The notes: generated by a model from the letters alone, not told the origin. A stretch of DNA of 25,086 nucleotides from UBA9410 sp036123585 (GCA_036123585.1 JAZADN010000111.1:1-25086); one strand, 5' to 3'; shown: positions 1 through 8,764, numbered from the stretch's first letter. Numbers and translations: made by a program.

Positions 1-1893
1 GGCCGAGATGAGGTCCCAGCGGTAGGCCCTGCTTGTGGCCAGACGCCGATCCAAGACGGCCACCAACCCCCGGTCGGTGGCGCGGCGGACCAGCCGCCCC
101 GCACCCTGGGCCAACTCCGTGGCAGCCAGCGGCAGGTCGATCTCCCGGAACGACCGTTCGCTGCCCACCAGGTCCCGGCGGGCGGACAAGAGCGGGTCGT
201 CGGGGCGGGGGAACGGGATCCGGTCTATGACGACCAGCGACAGGCTCGGCCCGGGGACGTCGATCCCGTGCCACAGGCCCCGGGTTCCAAACAGGCAGGA
301 GCTCTCGTCGTCGGCGAACTCGGAGATGAGAAGCGGCTTGGGCAGGTCGTCCTGGTGGAGGACTCGCCAGGGGAGCCGGTCCCGCAGCGCATCGACGGCA
401 GCGTCGAGAGCTCGACGACTGGTGAACAGGGCCAGCATCCGACCTCCCGTCGCCGTGGCCAGGCGTTCGATCTCGTCGTGGCATGCGTCGAGGAACGCGT
501 CGTCTCGAGGGTCGGGCATGGCCGTGGCGCAGTAGAGGAGCGACTGGTTCTCGAAGTCGAACGGGCTACCCACGTCCTCGTAACGATGGTCGTGGTCGAC
601 AAGGCCGAGGCGGTCGGGGAGGTTGGCCGGGATGGTGGCGCTTGTCAGTACCACGGTCCGGAGAGGCCAGAGTCGCTGGTCGAGGACGCTTGCCACGTCG
701 ACGGGCGCCACTTGGAGGCAGGGTCGGTGCGCCGAGCCCTCGGTCCACGCCACCTTCTGGCCGGGTATCGGGCCGCCGTCAAGGTCGAGGGCGGCGGACA
801 CGTCGTCGGATAGCACCTCGCAGTTGCGCAGCGCCCGGGCCCGTCGGGCGGTGACGTCTCCCGGCCCGTCCTGGGGAACGGCAATCAACTCGGCGTGGAG
901 TGCGGACAGTCGGGTGGAGGCCAGTTCGAGCGCCGACCGGAGGTCGCCGAGGTCGGCTGGGACGACCCGGTCGCCGAGGTGCTGGACCAGCGCGTCGTCG
1001 ACGCGCCCGGCCACCTCTGCCACGTCCTCCACTGCAGAGGACTCCACGAGGATGGACCGGGCCCGGTGAACGAGGGCTTGGAACCGTCCGGAGCGGAGCT
1101 CGCAACCCACGGCCCGAGCCACCACGTCCTCGGTTTGGTGGGCTTCGTCGAGGACGGCCAGGTCGTGCTCGGGGAGGATCGACCCCTCGGTGGCCAGATC
1201 GATGCCGTACAGATGGAGGTTGGTGACGACCACGTCAGAGGCCTCGGCACGGACCCGGGCCGCCTCAGCGAAGCACGCCTCGCCACTTGGGCAGCGGGCC
1301 GCCCCCGGGCACTCCTGGGACGAGACGCTGACCGCCGCCCAGGTGGAAGCCGATGGCTCTAGAGGCAGGTCGGACCGGTCGCCGGTGTCGGTTTCGCCGG
1401 CCCATTCGGCGATGGCAGCCAACTGCTCGGCGTCGGCCGACTCGGCCAGCCCGTCGAACTGCTGCTGGCCGGACTCGGCGGCCGCCACCTCGGCCAGACG
1501 CTGGACACACACGTAGTTGGATCGCCCCTTCAGGATTGAGAATGTGAACGATCGGCCGAGATGTGGGGCCAGGTGTTCCTGGAGAAAGGGGAGGTCCTTG
1601 GTGGCCAACTGGTCCTGGAGGGCCTTGGTGGCGGTGGCTACGACCGTGGTCCGCCCCGAGGTGATGGCCGGTATCAGGTAGGCCATCGACTTGCCGGTCC
1701 CCGTGCCGGCTCGGACCACCAGATGGGCGCCGGCCTCGATGGCCTCGGCCACTCGACGGGTCATGGCCTCCTGGCCGGGCCGCCGCTCGCCACCACCAGG
1801 GAGCGAACCACACGCCTCCTCGAGGGCAATGGCCGATGCCTCCACGAGGTCCGTCCCGGGATCCCTTCCGGTACTCGAACGTGTCTCGTCCAC
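1..1893 (-). CDS. dinG: DinG/XPD-type Fe-S ATP-dependent DNA helicase, C-terminus beyond window
   Basis: Superfamily 2 helicase of the DinG/XPD type, expected to unwind DNA 5'-3' in repair or at R-loops. 631 codons are visible and the frame is still open at base 1, so the C-terminus is missing. The sequence shows a Q-motif-like RPGQEAM (about residues 38-44), Walker A AGTGTGKS (62-69), four cysteines placed like an Fe-S cluster (C129, C195, C201, C207), the DEAH box (249-252), an SAT-like motif (LTSATIP) and a motif VI QGAGRLVRR near the left edge. The GTG at 1893 is the only plausible early start, because an in-frame TAG lies four codons upstream. It is divergent from uppS with 57 bases between. 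The family is secure; whether it is the DinG orthologue or a paralogue is not. Confidence 0.9.
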   Translation of the reverse strand, partial: MDETRSSTGRDPGTDLVEASAIALEEACGSLPGGGERRPGQEAMTRRVAEAIEAGAHLVVRAGTGTGKSMAYLIPAITSGRTTVVATATKALQDQLATKDLPFLQEHLAPHLGRSFTFSILKGRSNYVCVQRLAEVAAAESGQQQFDGLAESADAEQLAAIAEWAGETDTGDRSDLPLEPSASTWAAVSVSSQECPGAARCPSGEACFAEAARVRAEASDVVVTNLHLYGIDLATEGSILPEHDLAVLDEAHQTEDVVARAVGCELRSGRFQALVHRARSILVESSAVEDVAEVAGRVDDALVQHLGDRVVPADLGDLRSALELASTRLSALHAELIAVPQDGPGDVTARRARALRNCEVLSDDVSAALDLDGGPIPGQKVAWTEGSAHRPCLQVAPVDVASVLDQRLWPLRTVVLTSATIPANLPDRLGLVDHDHRYEDVGSPFDFENQSLLYCATAMPDPRDDAFLDACHDEIERLATATGGRMLALFTSRRALDAAVDALRDRLPWRVLHQDDLPKPLLISEFADDESSCLFGTRGLWHGIDVPGPSLSLVVIDRIPFPRPDDPLLSARRDLVGSERSFREIDLPLAATELAQGAGRLVRRATDRGLVAVLDRRLATSRAYRWDLISA

Positions 1894-1899
1894 CCAACG

Positions 1900-1905
1900 A
1901 GGCTA
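1900..1905 (-). promoter_or_regulatory. Putative -10 element for a leaderless helicase mRNA
   Basis: On the minus strand TAGCCT lies exactly six bases before the GTG start at 1893, so transcription would begin at or next to the start codon. No Shine-Dalgarno sequence is seen. The same TANNNT-N6-start arrangement precedes four other genes here. No clear -35 hexamer is visible. Confidence 0.5.
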
Positions 1906-1938
1906 GGGCCTGCCACCCGACGGAACGGGGCCGCCGGG

Positions 1939-1944
1939 TACGTT
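1939..1944 (+). promoter_or_regulatory. Putative -10 element for leaderless uppS mRNA
   Basis: TACGTT followed by six bases and then the GTG start at 1951. The identical hexamer and spacing occur before dnaG. It lies back to back with the helicase -10 in the 57-base divergent intergenic region. Confidence 0.5.
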
Positions 1945-1950
1945 GTCGGG

Positions 1951-2718
1951 GTGCTCCCCAGCGACCTAGATCCTCGTCGGATCCCTGACCACATTGCGTG
2001 TGTCATGGACGGCAACGGACGCTGGGCCGAGCAACGGGGCCTACCTCGGACCGAGGGCCACACCGCCGGCGAACGGTCGCTGTTCGAGGTGCTCGACGCT
2101 GCGGTGCGCCTCGGCGTCGGCTGGTTCACCGTCTATGCCTTCTCGACCGAGAACTGGCGGCGCCCCGTTGATGAGGTCCAGTTCCTTCTGCGGTTCAACG
2201 AGGAGATCCTCCTGGGGCGCCAGCAGGAACTCCACGAACGAAACGTCCGGATCCGTTTCATCGGGCGTCGTGACCGGCGGGTGCCCCGGCGCCTAGTGCG
2301 CCGAATGGACGAGGCCACCGGTCTGACCCGGAACAACACCGGCCTCACGTTCACCATCGCCTTCAACTACGGCGGACGGGCCGAACTGGTCGACGCCGTA
2401 CAGCGCATTGTCGACGGTGGGGTGAAGCGGGTCACCGAGCGGACCATCGGCCGCCACCTCTACGACCCCGAGATGCCCGACCCGGACCTGGTGATACGTA
2501 CCTCCGGCGAGTACCGGGTCTCCAACTTCCTGCTCTGGGAGTTGGCCTACAGCGAACTCGTGTTCAGTGACGTGCTGTGGCCGGACTTCGGCAGCGAGGA
2601 CCTGTACGACGCCATCAAGGAGTACCAGGACCGGAACCGTCGCTACGGCGGGGTGGGCGACGCCGACGACCCGTCCGGGAAGGACAAGCCCGGGATGGAC
2701 GCGCCCGAGACGAGGTGA
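1951..2718 (+). CDS. uppS: Isoprenyl transferase (undecaprenyl diphosphate synthase family)
   Basis: Cis-prenyltransferase that condenses isopentenyl diphosphate units into the long polyprenyl diphosphate used as a cell-wall lipid carrier; cytoplasmic and membrane-associated. The 255-residue product has the family signature VMDGNGRW with catalytic Asp at residue 20, the FSTENW motif, and the C-terminal RTSGE-x-R-x-SNFLLWE signature. The frame is open further upstream to about 1561, but that stretch is antisense to the helicase and not conserved. The GTG at 1951 places the catalytic motif at the usual distance from the N-terminus and has a -10-like hexamer six bases before it. The stop overlaps the recO start (GTGA), so the two are probably co-translated. 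Chain length (undeca- versus decaprenyl) cannot be told from sequence. Confidence 0.95.
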   Translation: MLPSDLDPRRIPDHIACVMDGNGRWAEQRGLPRTEGHTAGERSLFEVLDAAVRLGVGWFTVYAFSTENWRRPVDEVQFLLRFNEEILLGRQQELHERNVRIRFIGRRDRRVPRRLVRRMDEATGLTRNNTGLTFTIAFNYGGRAELVDAVQRIVDGGVKRVTERTIGRHLYDPEMPDPDLVIRTSGEYRVSNFLLWELAYSELVFSDVLWPDFGSEDLYDAIKEYQDRNRRYGGVGDADDPSGKDKPGMDAPETR

Positions 2719-3428
2719 GCCTCTACCGGGACGACGGGATCGTCCTGCGCACTTGGCGTCTAGGCGAGGCCGACCGCATCGTGGTCCTGCTGACCGTCGG
2801 GCACGGCAAGGTCCGGGGGGTAGCCAAGGGGGTTCGCAAGACCCGATCGAAGTTCGGGGGACGACTCGAGCCGACCAGCCACGTGGCCGTCCAACTGCAC
2901 CGGGGTCGCGGCGATCTCGACGTCGTCACCCAGGCCGAGACGCTGGACCGGTTCGAGAACCTCCGTCTAGACGCCGAGCGTTTTGCCGAGGCCTCGGCCT
3001 TGTTGGAGGCAGTCGACGTGGTGGCTCCGGACCGCGAACCCGACGAGCAGCGTTACCGGATGCTGCTCGGGGCGCTTCGGACTCTGGACGAGCGACCTGC
3101 CGCGCTGGTGGTGCCGGCCTTCCTGTTGAAGTTGCTGGCCCATGAGGGCTTGGCCCCGCAATTGGATGACTGCGTGCGCTGCGGGTCTGACGGGCCGCTG
3201 GTAGCCGTCGACCCCGGCGAAGGGGGGGTGCTGTGCGAGGCGTGCCGACGGGGCCGGGCCGTGTCACCCTCGGCCATCGCCGTCATGCGGGCCATCCTCG
3301 GGGGCGGCCTGACCGATGCCCTAGCCGTGACCGATCCGGGGGTGTGTAGCGAGGTCGACGCAGTGGCCAACGCCGCCGTCGAATATCACCTGGAACGGCG
3401 CCTGCGGTCGAGACGCGTCCTCGGCTAG
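2715..3428 (+). CDS. recO: DNA repair protein RecO
   Basis: Recombination mediator that, with RecR and RecF, loads RecA onto SSB-coated single-stranded DNA. The 237-residue product begins with an OB-fold (YRDDGIVLRTWRLGEADRIV, then the GKVRGVAKGVRK strand region) and continues into the helical domain. A CVRCG...CEAC pair of CxxC motifs provides four zinc-type cysteines, as in many RecO proteins. The GTG start lies in the uppS stop (GTGA, four-base overlap), and uppS-recO adjacency is common in Actinomycetota. The stop overlaps that of the convergent RDD gene: the palindrome CTAG at 3425-3428 gives TAG on both strands. Confidence 0.93.
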   Translation: MSLYRDDGIVLRTWRLGEADRIVVLLTVGHGKVRGVAKGVRKTRSKFGGRLEPTSHVAVQLHRGRGDLDVVTQAETLDRFENLRLDAERFAEASALLEAVDVVAPDREPDEQRYRMLLGALRTLDERPAALVVPAFLLKLLAHEGLAPQLDDCVRCGSDGPLVAVDPGEGGVLCEACRRGRAVSPSAIAVMRAILGGGLTDALAVTDPGVCSEVDAVANAAVEYHLERRLRSRRVLG

Positions 3429-3934
3429 GTGGTTTCTGGTTCGGGATCGAGTCCGGGCACGTGGATCGGCTCGCCGATCCAGCCGCGGTCGACGACCAGC
3501 GTTCCCCCGAGGCGGTCACCGATGCGGCGGTGACCCTTGCTGGCCAACATGAGGCCGGTCTCCACGATGGGGACGAACGGAACGGGGATCACCCATGGCA
3601 GGGTCCGACCCGCCGCGCCCCGAAAGCCGGGTAGGCCCCCGTCGACCCGGCGGACCACCCGCAGTCCGGTGACCGCCTTGCCGAGGCTGAAGCCAGTGGC
3701 CATGGTCAGGGCCACCTGGTTCAGGACCATGAGGATGGTGACAGTCCAGATCACGTCCGGGTTGATGGCCAGGCCACCGTCGTCGGTGGTGAACGCCGCG
3801 TCGCCGCGGTGGACGAGCAGGACGAGGACGGCGGTGAACAGGTTGTCCAGCAGCCAGGCGATGATCCGTCGGCCCACCACGGCGGTGGGGTCCTGACTCA
3901 CGCGGGAGCCACGGAATCGTTCGGCAAGTCCCAT
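3425..3934 (-). CDS. RDD-family integral membrane protein
   Basis: Small membrane protein of the RDD family, role usually unknown (ion transport has been proposed for some members). About 169 residues, with the family's Arg and Asp residues in the first helix (GRRIIAWLLDN), a second hydrophobic helix (VTILMVLNQVALTMATGF), the SLGKAVTGLRVV segment and a third helix (VIPVPFVPIVETGLMLAS), then the usual RRIGDRLGGTLVV ending. An alternative in-frame GTG at 3967 would add 11 residues. The ATG at 3934 was preferred because the longer form starts only 17 bases from the divergent glyS start, but neither start has a good ribosome site. It shares the CTAG stop with recO. Confidence 0.85.
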   Translation of the reverse strand: MGLAERFRGSRVSQDPTAVVGRRIIAWLLDNLFTAVLVLLVHRGDAAFTTDDGGLAINPDVIWTVTILMVLNQVALTMATGFSLGKAVTGLRVVRRVDGGLPGFRGAAGRTLPWVIPVPFVPIVETGLMLASKGHRRIGDRLGGTLVVDRGWIGEPIHVPGLDPEPETT

Positions 3935-3972
3935 CAGGGCAGTCTGGCGCCTCCAACGAGCGACCACATCGG

Positions 3973-3978
3973 TACCCT
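3973..3978 (+). promoter_or_regulatory. Putative -10 element for leaderless glyS mRNA
   Basis: TACCCT lies six bases before the ATG at 3985, matching the spacing seen at four other starts. There is no Shine-Dalgarno motif between hexamer and start. Confidence 0.5.
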
Positions 3979-3984
3979 GCTCGG

Positions 3985-5331
3985 ATGGCGCCTAGTCCTC
4001 CCCGCGGCGACGAGTCGTCCACCGACTCCGACCTCTTCGACAAGGTGGTGAACCTCTCGAAACGCCGGGGGTTCGTCTTCCAGTCGGCCGACATCTACGG
4101 CGGCTTCCGTTCCACCTACGACTATGGGCCGATCGGCGTCCTGCTACTCCGCAACGTCAAGGAGCAGTGGTGGCGCACCATGGTCCAACTGCGCCACGAT
4201 GTCGTCGGTCTCGACGCCTCGATCCTTTCGCCGCCCTCGGTGTGGCAGGCCTCCGGACACCTGGCGAACTTCACCGACCCTCTGGTCGACTGCCGCGAGT
4301 GCGGCGCCCGCCACCGCCAGGACAAGCTCGACGACCCCGACGCCTGTCCGTCGTGCGGAAAGTCCGGCACGCTGACCGAGGCCAGACAGTTCAACCTGAT
4401 GTTCAAGACCCACGCTGGCCCGATGGTCGAGTCTGCGGCCGAGGTCTACCTGCGGCCCGAGACGGCCCAGGGCATGTTCATCAACTTCGCCAACGTGCTG
4501 AACACGTCGCGCAAGAAGCCACCGTTCGGCATCGCCCAGATCGGCAAGTCGTTCCGCAACGAGATCACGCCCGGCAACTTCGTGTTCCGGACCCGCGAGT
4601 TCGAGCAGATGGAGATGGAGTTCTTCGTCCCGCCCGACGAATCCGATGAGTGGTACCGGCACTGGTGTGACGCCCGCATGGCCTGGTACCGGGACCTCGG
4701 TATGCCCGAGGACCGGTTGCGGTTGCGCGAGCACGAAGCCGACGAGCTCAGCCATTACGCGTCGGCCACAGCGGATGTCGAGTTCCTGTTCCCCTGGGGC
4801 TGGGACGAACTCGAGGGCATTTGCAACCGCACCGACTTCGACCTGAACCGCCACGCCGAGCACTCGGGTGCCCGGCTGGAGTACCACGACCCGTCCTCCG
4901 GTGAGCGGTACGTCCCGCACGTGATCGAGCCGGCGGCCGGTGCCACCCGCACTGCCATGGCTTTCCTGATGGCCGCCTACGACGAGGAGGAGGTCAATGA
5001 GGACGTGCGGACGGTGCTCCGCCTCGACCCCCGCCTCGCCCCCTACAAGGTGGCCGTCCTGCCGTTGTCCAAGAAGCCCGAACTGATCGAGCCGTCCACC
5101 GAGGTGTTGGGCCTGTTGCAGCCCCACTGGATGTGCGACTACGACCAGACGCAGGCCATTGGCCGCCGATACCGGCGTCAGGACGAGATCGGCACACCGT
5201 TCTGCGTCACCATCGACTTCGACACCCTCGACGATCGGGCCGTAACCGTGCGAGAACGCGACTCGATGGCCCAAGAGCGGGTGACCATCGACGACCTCGT
5301 CGGGTACCTGTCGACCCGCCTGGGGGCGTGA
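3985..5331 (+). CDS. glyS: Glycyl-tRNA synthetase, homodimeric class II type
   Basis: Charges tRNA-Gly with glycine in the cytoplasm. The 448-residue protein is the eukaryote/actinobacterium-like alpha2 form (also called glyQS), not the alpha2beta2 form. Visible landmarks: the N-terminal KRRGFVFQSADIYGG and DYGPIG segments, a zinc-type CRECG...CPSCG pair, the RPETAQGMF motif, class II motif 2 (GKSFRNEITP ... FRTREFEQMEMEFF) and a motif 3 region (EPAAGATRTAMAFL). The C-terminal anticodon-binding domain contains APYKVAVLPL. The length is normal for the family. It starts at ATG with a leaderless-type -10, and its stop overlaps the next start (GTGA). Confidence 0.97.
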   Translation: MAPSPPRGDESSTDSDLFDKVVNLSKRRGFVFQSADIYGGFRSTYDYGPIGVLLLRNVKEQWWRTMVQLRHDVVGLDASILSPPSVWQASGHLANFTDPLVDCRECGARHRQDKLDDPDACPSCGKSGTLTEARQFNLMFKTHAGPMVESAAEVYLRPETAQGMFINFANVLNTSRKKPPFGIAQIGKSFRNEITPGNFVFRTREFEQMEMEFFVPPDESDEWYRHWCDARMAWYRDLGMPEDRLRLREHEADELSHYASATADVEFLFPWGWDELEGICNRTDFDLNRHAEHSGARLEYHDPSSGERYVPHVIEPAAGATRTAMAFLMAAYDEEEVNEDVRTVLRLDPRLAPYKVAVLPLSKKPELIEPSTEVLGLLQPHWMCDYDQTQAIGRRYRRQDEIGTPFCVTIDFDTLDDRAVTVRERDSMAQERVTIDDLVGYLSTRLGA

Positions 5332-6887
5332 CCGAACCCCACCAGGATCTGCGGTCCCTCGTCGCCGAGGCGGCGGCAGTTGGAACCGCTGAGGCCCGCT
5401 GGCAGGCGGTGTCCGCCGTCCGGCCCGAACTCGTCGAGGGATTGCTGCACGGGTCGGCCGACGCGTCGGCCAGCAGGGCGGTAGTCGTGGCCGCGGGAGT
5501 CGCCGCCAGTCCGGGTGCGACCTCCGGCGCACTGTGTCTGGACGTTGACGACGTCCTTGACGCGGCCGACGAGGGTCGCGACGCCGTGTTGGTGTGCGTC
5601 GAGACCACCCCTGCCGACGAAGTCGGGATGCGCCTAGCGGCTGGAATCGTCACCGCCCGGGGCGGCACGGCCAGCCACGCGGCGGTCATGGCCCGCGGGT
5701 GGGGTATCCCGGCGGTGGTCGGCGTGGACGGCCTCGAGGTCGCCGAAGACCACGCTGTGGTGGGGGGCCACCGGATCGACCGGGGCGCCGAGGTCGGTCT
5801 GGACGGGGGCACCGGTGAGGTCTTCGCTGGGACGCTGGCCACCGGCCCATCGGGCAGTGGCGCCGACCTGTCCGCACTCGAAGAGCTGCTGTCCTGGGCC
5901 GACGAGGTACGGGGCGAACGGGTCGGGGTGTGGGCCAACGTCGACCGGGCTGACGACGCAGCTCTGGCCCGGAGCCTCGGTGCCGAGGGTGTGGGTTTGT
6001 GCCGCACCGAGCACCTGTTCCTCGGCGATCGCCTACCCCTAGTGCGCCAGTTCCTGCTGGCCGAGGACCTGGAAGCCGAGACAGCGGCACTCAACGCACT
6101 GGCCGAGGTCCAGCGGCAGGACCTGGCCGCCGTATTGGCCACCATGGCGCCCCTGCCGGTCACCGTGCGTCTGCTCGACGCCCCGCTCCACGAGTTCCTC
6201 GGCGATGATGCCCCGTCGGAATGGCGCGAGCACAACCCGATGCTGGGCACCCGCGGGGTGCGCCTCGCCGTCCTGCGCGAGGGCCTCTACCGGATGCAGG
6301 TCCGTGCCCTGGCGGCGGCCCTGGCGGACGCAGCGGACGCCGGAGCGAACCCCCATGCGCGGGTCATGGTGCCGTTGGTGTCTACCGCTGAGGAGATGGC
6401 CCTCGTCGGCGGTTGGATCCGCGACGAGATCGCGTCGGCCACTCCCGACGGGGCGTCGCTGGGAGTGCTGCCTGTGGGGATGATGGTCGAGACTCCCCGG
6501 GCTGCCCTGCTGGCCGGCGACATGGCCCGTCACGCCGAGTTCTTCTCCTTCGGGACCAATGATCTCACCCAGATGGTCTTCGGGTTGAGTCGCGACGACG
6601 CCGGCCAGCGCCTCATGGGGGAGTACCTGGAGCGTGGACTGCTGGCCGGCGATCCATTCGCCCGCCTCGACGAGGGCGTGGTGGCTCCGATGGTTGCTGC
6701 GGCCACCCGAGCCGGTCGCTTGGTCCGACCAGACCTTCCGGTGTCAGTGTGTGGGGAGCACGGCGGCGATCCGGCGTCGATCAGTCTCCTGGTCGCTGCA
6801 GGCGTCGACCACGTCTCGTGTTCCCCTTACCGGGTGCCGGTGGCCCGCCTCGCCGTGGCTCAGGCACTCGTCGAACTGGATCGCTGA
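5328..6887 (+). CDS. PPDK-like PEP-utilizing protein lacking the ATP-grasp domain
   Basis: This 519-residue protein matches the middle and C-terminal parts of pyruvate phosphate dikinase. A swivelling phosphohistidine domain (GVAASPGATSG about residue 57; GGTASHAAVMARG with His117) is followed by a PEP/pyruvate TIM barrel carrying PPDK-type motifs: GVGLCRTEHLF, RLLDAPLHEFL, NPMLGTRGVRL, FFSFGTNDLTQ and the Cys-containing CGEHGGDP. PPDK normally has about 880 residues, with a roughly 340-residue N-terminal ATP-binding domain; here only about 55 residues precede the His domain. An upstream extension of the frame to 5133 lies inside glyS and is not ATP-grasp. The GTG start overlaps the glyS stop, so the two are likely co-translated. 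The usual PPDK Thr-Ser-His is Ala-Ser-His here. Phosphotransfer from a separate ATP-grasp partner, or a regulatory role, are both possible. Full PPDK activity by this chain alone is unlikely. Confidence 0.85.
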   Translation: MTEPHQDLRSLVAEAAAVGTAEARWQAVSAVRPELVEGLLHGSADASASRAVVVAAGVAASPGATSGALCLDVDDVLDAADEGRDAVLVCVETTPADEVGMRLAAGIVTARGGTASHAAVMARGWGIPAVVGVDGLEVAEDHAVVGGHRIDRGAEVGLDGGTGEVFAGTLATGPSGSGADLSALEELLSWADEVRGERVGVWANVDRADDAALARSLGAEGVGLCRTEHLFLGDRLPLVRQFLLAEDLEAETAALNALAEVQRQDLAAVLATMAPLPVTVRLLDAPLHEFLGDDAPSEWREHNPMLGTRGVRLAVLREGLYRMQVRALAAALADAADAGANPHARVMVPLVSTAEEMALVGGWIRDEIASATPDGASLGVLPVGMMVETPRAALLAGDMARHAEFFSFGTNDLTQMVFGLSRDDAGQRLMGEYLERGLLAGDPFARLDEGVVAPMVAAATRAGRLVRPDLPVSVCGEHGGDPASISLLVAAGVDHVSCSPYRVPVARLAVAQALVELDR

Positions 6888-6958
6888 CCCAGAAGCCCGG
6901 CCCGGGTGCCTGACTAGGGCTGTCTCGTCTTCGGCAGAACCCCGTCGCCGTCCGGCGG

Positions 6959-6964
6959 TACGTT
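6959..6964 (+). promoter_or_regulatory. Putative -10 element for leaderless dnaG mRNA
   Basis: TACGTT, six bases before the ATG at 6971: the same hexamer and spacing as at uppS. The intervening bases (TCCTCC) are pyrimidine-rich, the opposite of a ribosome site. Confidence 0.5.
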
Positions 6965-6970
6965 TCCTCC

Positions 6971-8764
6971 ATGGGCATCGTGGACGAGGACGTAAGGCGG
7001 GTCCGCGACGAGACCGACATCGTCCGCATCGTCACCGAGCACACCCAACTGAAGAAGACCGGCGCCCAGTGGTTGGGCCTGTGTCCGTTTCACGGCGAGA
7101 AGTCTCCATCGTTCTCCGTAAACGCCGAGAAGGGCGTCTACTACTGCTTCGGTTGCCAGGTATCCGGCGACGTCATCGACTTCGTCCGCGAGGTGGAGGG
7201 CCTCGACTTCGCCGGTTCGGTCGAGTTCCTGGCCGCCAAGGCCGGCGTCCCGTTGCGCTACACCGACCACAACGAAGGGCGGCGTCGAAACCGTCGCAAG
7301 GAGCATGCGGAGATCGTCCAGAAGGCCGTCGACTTCTACCATGAACGGCTTCTGACCGACCCGGACGCCCGTCCGGCCCGCGACTATCTGCGGTCCCGGG
7401 GCTACGCCGGCGACGTGGCCCGACGGTTTTCCATCGGGTGGGCACCCGATGACTGGTCCGAACTGTCCGACCACCTGAAGTTGTCCGACGCCGACCTCCA
7501 GGCCACTGGGCTGGGGGGGATCAATCGGCGGGGTGGGCAGTACGACTTCTTCCGGGCTCGGATCGTGTTTCCCATCTTCGACGCCCAGGGCAATCCGATT
7601 GGCTTCGGTGGCCGCAAGTTGCCCGACGGCGAGGGCCCCAAGTACAAGAACACCTCGGACGCTGCCGAGTACTACTCGAAGTCCGAAGTCCTGTACGGCC
7701 TGCATTGGGCCAAGGCCGAAGCCGGCCGGATCGACGAGCTTGTGGTGTGCGAGGGGTACACGGACGTGATCGGCTGCCATCTGTCTGGGATCGAACGAGC
7801 GGTAGCCACCTGCGGGACTGCACTGACGCCCAACCACGCCCGCCTGATGGGTCGGTTCGCCAAGCGGGTGGTGCTGGCCTTCGACGCCGACGGGGCGGGC
7901 CAGGCGGCCGCTGAGCGGGTGTACGCCTGGGAGGAGGAGTTCGGGCTCCGGTTCACCGTGGCGGCTTTGCCGCCGGGAGCCGATCCGGGTGACCTGGCCG
8001 GCAGCGACCCCGAGGGGTTGCGGGCAGCCATCGAGGGGGCCCGGCCATTCCTCGAGTTCCGCGTCGACCGGGTGCTGGACCGCGGAGACCTCGGCTCAGC
8101 CGAAGGTCGGGCGGCGGCGGCCACCGAGGCCATGGGCCTTGTGGTCGAACATCCGGACGCCTTGGTGCGCGACCAGTACGCCATGCGGATTGCCGACCGT
8201 TGCCTGGTCGGGGTCGACGAGGTCAGGCGACGCGGCGACGCGGCGGCCCCGGGTCGCCTCCGCGGGGTGGTCGTATCGGGGACGACCACTGGGGGTGTTG
8301 AAGGTGGCGCAGGGCGCCTGACTTCCGAAGTTCAGGCCCTGCGCCTGATGGTCCACCGTCCGGACGAGGTCCGGCACCTCCTGGTCCCGGTGCTTTTCGA
8401 CGATCCGGTCCACCAAGCGACCTTCTCGCTGCTGGCCGAGGCGACCGATCTGCACGAGGCCCGGGAAGCGGCCGAGGGGGCGGTGGCCGACCTCCTGGGC
8501 CGCCTCGCCGTGGCCGACGCCTCCGACGAGGACCCACTGGGCGTCCTCACCCGCCTGTGCCACCAGGCAGCGGAGCGCGCGGTTGTTGCCCTGGAGGCCG
8601 AAGCCCGCCAGACCGGCGACCTGGCCTCCTACCAGCCGTCCATCTCATTCTTGAGAACCGAGGTGATCCGGCTCCGTGAGGTGGTGCCCGAGGGCGAGGG
8701 CGCTTCCCTCGAACCGTTGCTACGGTGGCTGGTCGACTATTCGGGGGGGAGGGTCGATGTCTGA
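6971..8764 (+). CDS. dnaG: DNA primase DnaG
   Basis: Synthesises RNA primers for chromosomal replication together with the replicative helicase. The 597-residue protein has the CHC2 zinc ribbon (C38, H41, C59, C62), the RNA-polymerase catalytic core with YKNTSDAAEYYSKS, and the TOPRIM acidic motifs CEGYTDVI (about residue 258) and FDADGAG (about 303). A less conserved C-terminal helicase-interaction region follows. The ATG at 6971 gives the usual short N-terminus ahead of the DETDIV segment. Its last eight bases overlap rpoD, recalling the classic dnaG-rpoD macromolecular-synthesis arrangement. Confidence 0.97.
   Translation: MGIVDEDVRRVRDETDIVRIVTEHTQLKKTGAQWLGLCPFHGEKSPSFSVNAEKGVYYCFGCQVSGDVIDFVREVEGLDFAGSVEFLAAKAGVPLRYTDHNEGRRRNRRKEHAEIVQKAVDFYHERLLTDPDARPARDYLRSRGYAGDVARRFSIGWAPDDWSELSDHLKLSDADLQATGLGGINRRGGQYDFFRARIVFPIFDAQGNPIGFGGRKLPDGEGPKYKNTSDAAEYYSKSEVLYGLHWAKAEAGRIDELVVCEGYTDVIGCHLSGIERAVATCGTALTPNHARLMGRFAKRVVLAFDADGAGQAAAERVYAWEEEFGLRFTVAALPPGADPGDLAGSDPEGLRAAIEGARPFLEFRVDRVLDRGDLGSAEGRAAAATEAMGLVVEHPDALVRDQYAMRIADRCLVGVDEVRRRGDAAAPGRLRGVVVSGTTTGGVEGGAGRLTSEVQALRLMVHRPDEVRHLLVPVLFDDPVHQATFSLLAEATDLHEAREAAEGAVADLLGRLAVADASDEDPLGVLTRLCHQAAERAVVALEAEARQTGDLASYQPSISFLRTEVIRLREVVPEGEGASLEPLLRWLVDYSGGRVDV

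Noticed and set aside
4144..5532. Minus-strand open frame of 462 codons
   Set aside because: It is antisense to glyS, whose plus-strand frame is unmistakable. Long antisense frames are expected at this GC content, and the translation shows no family motif.
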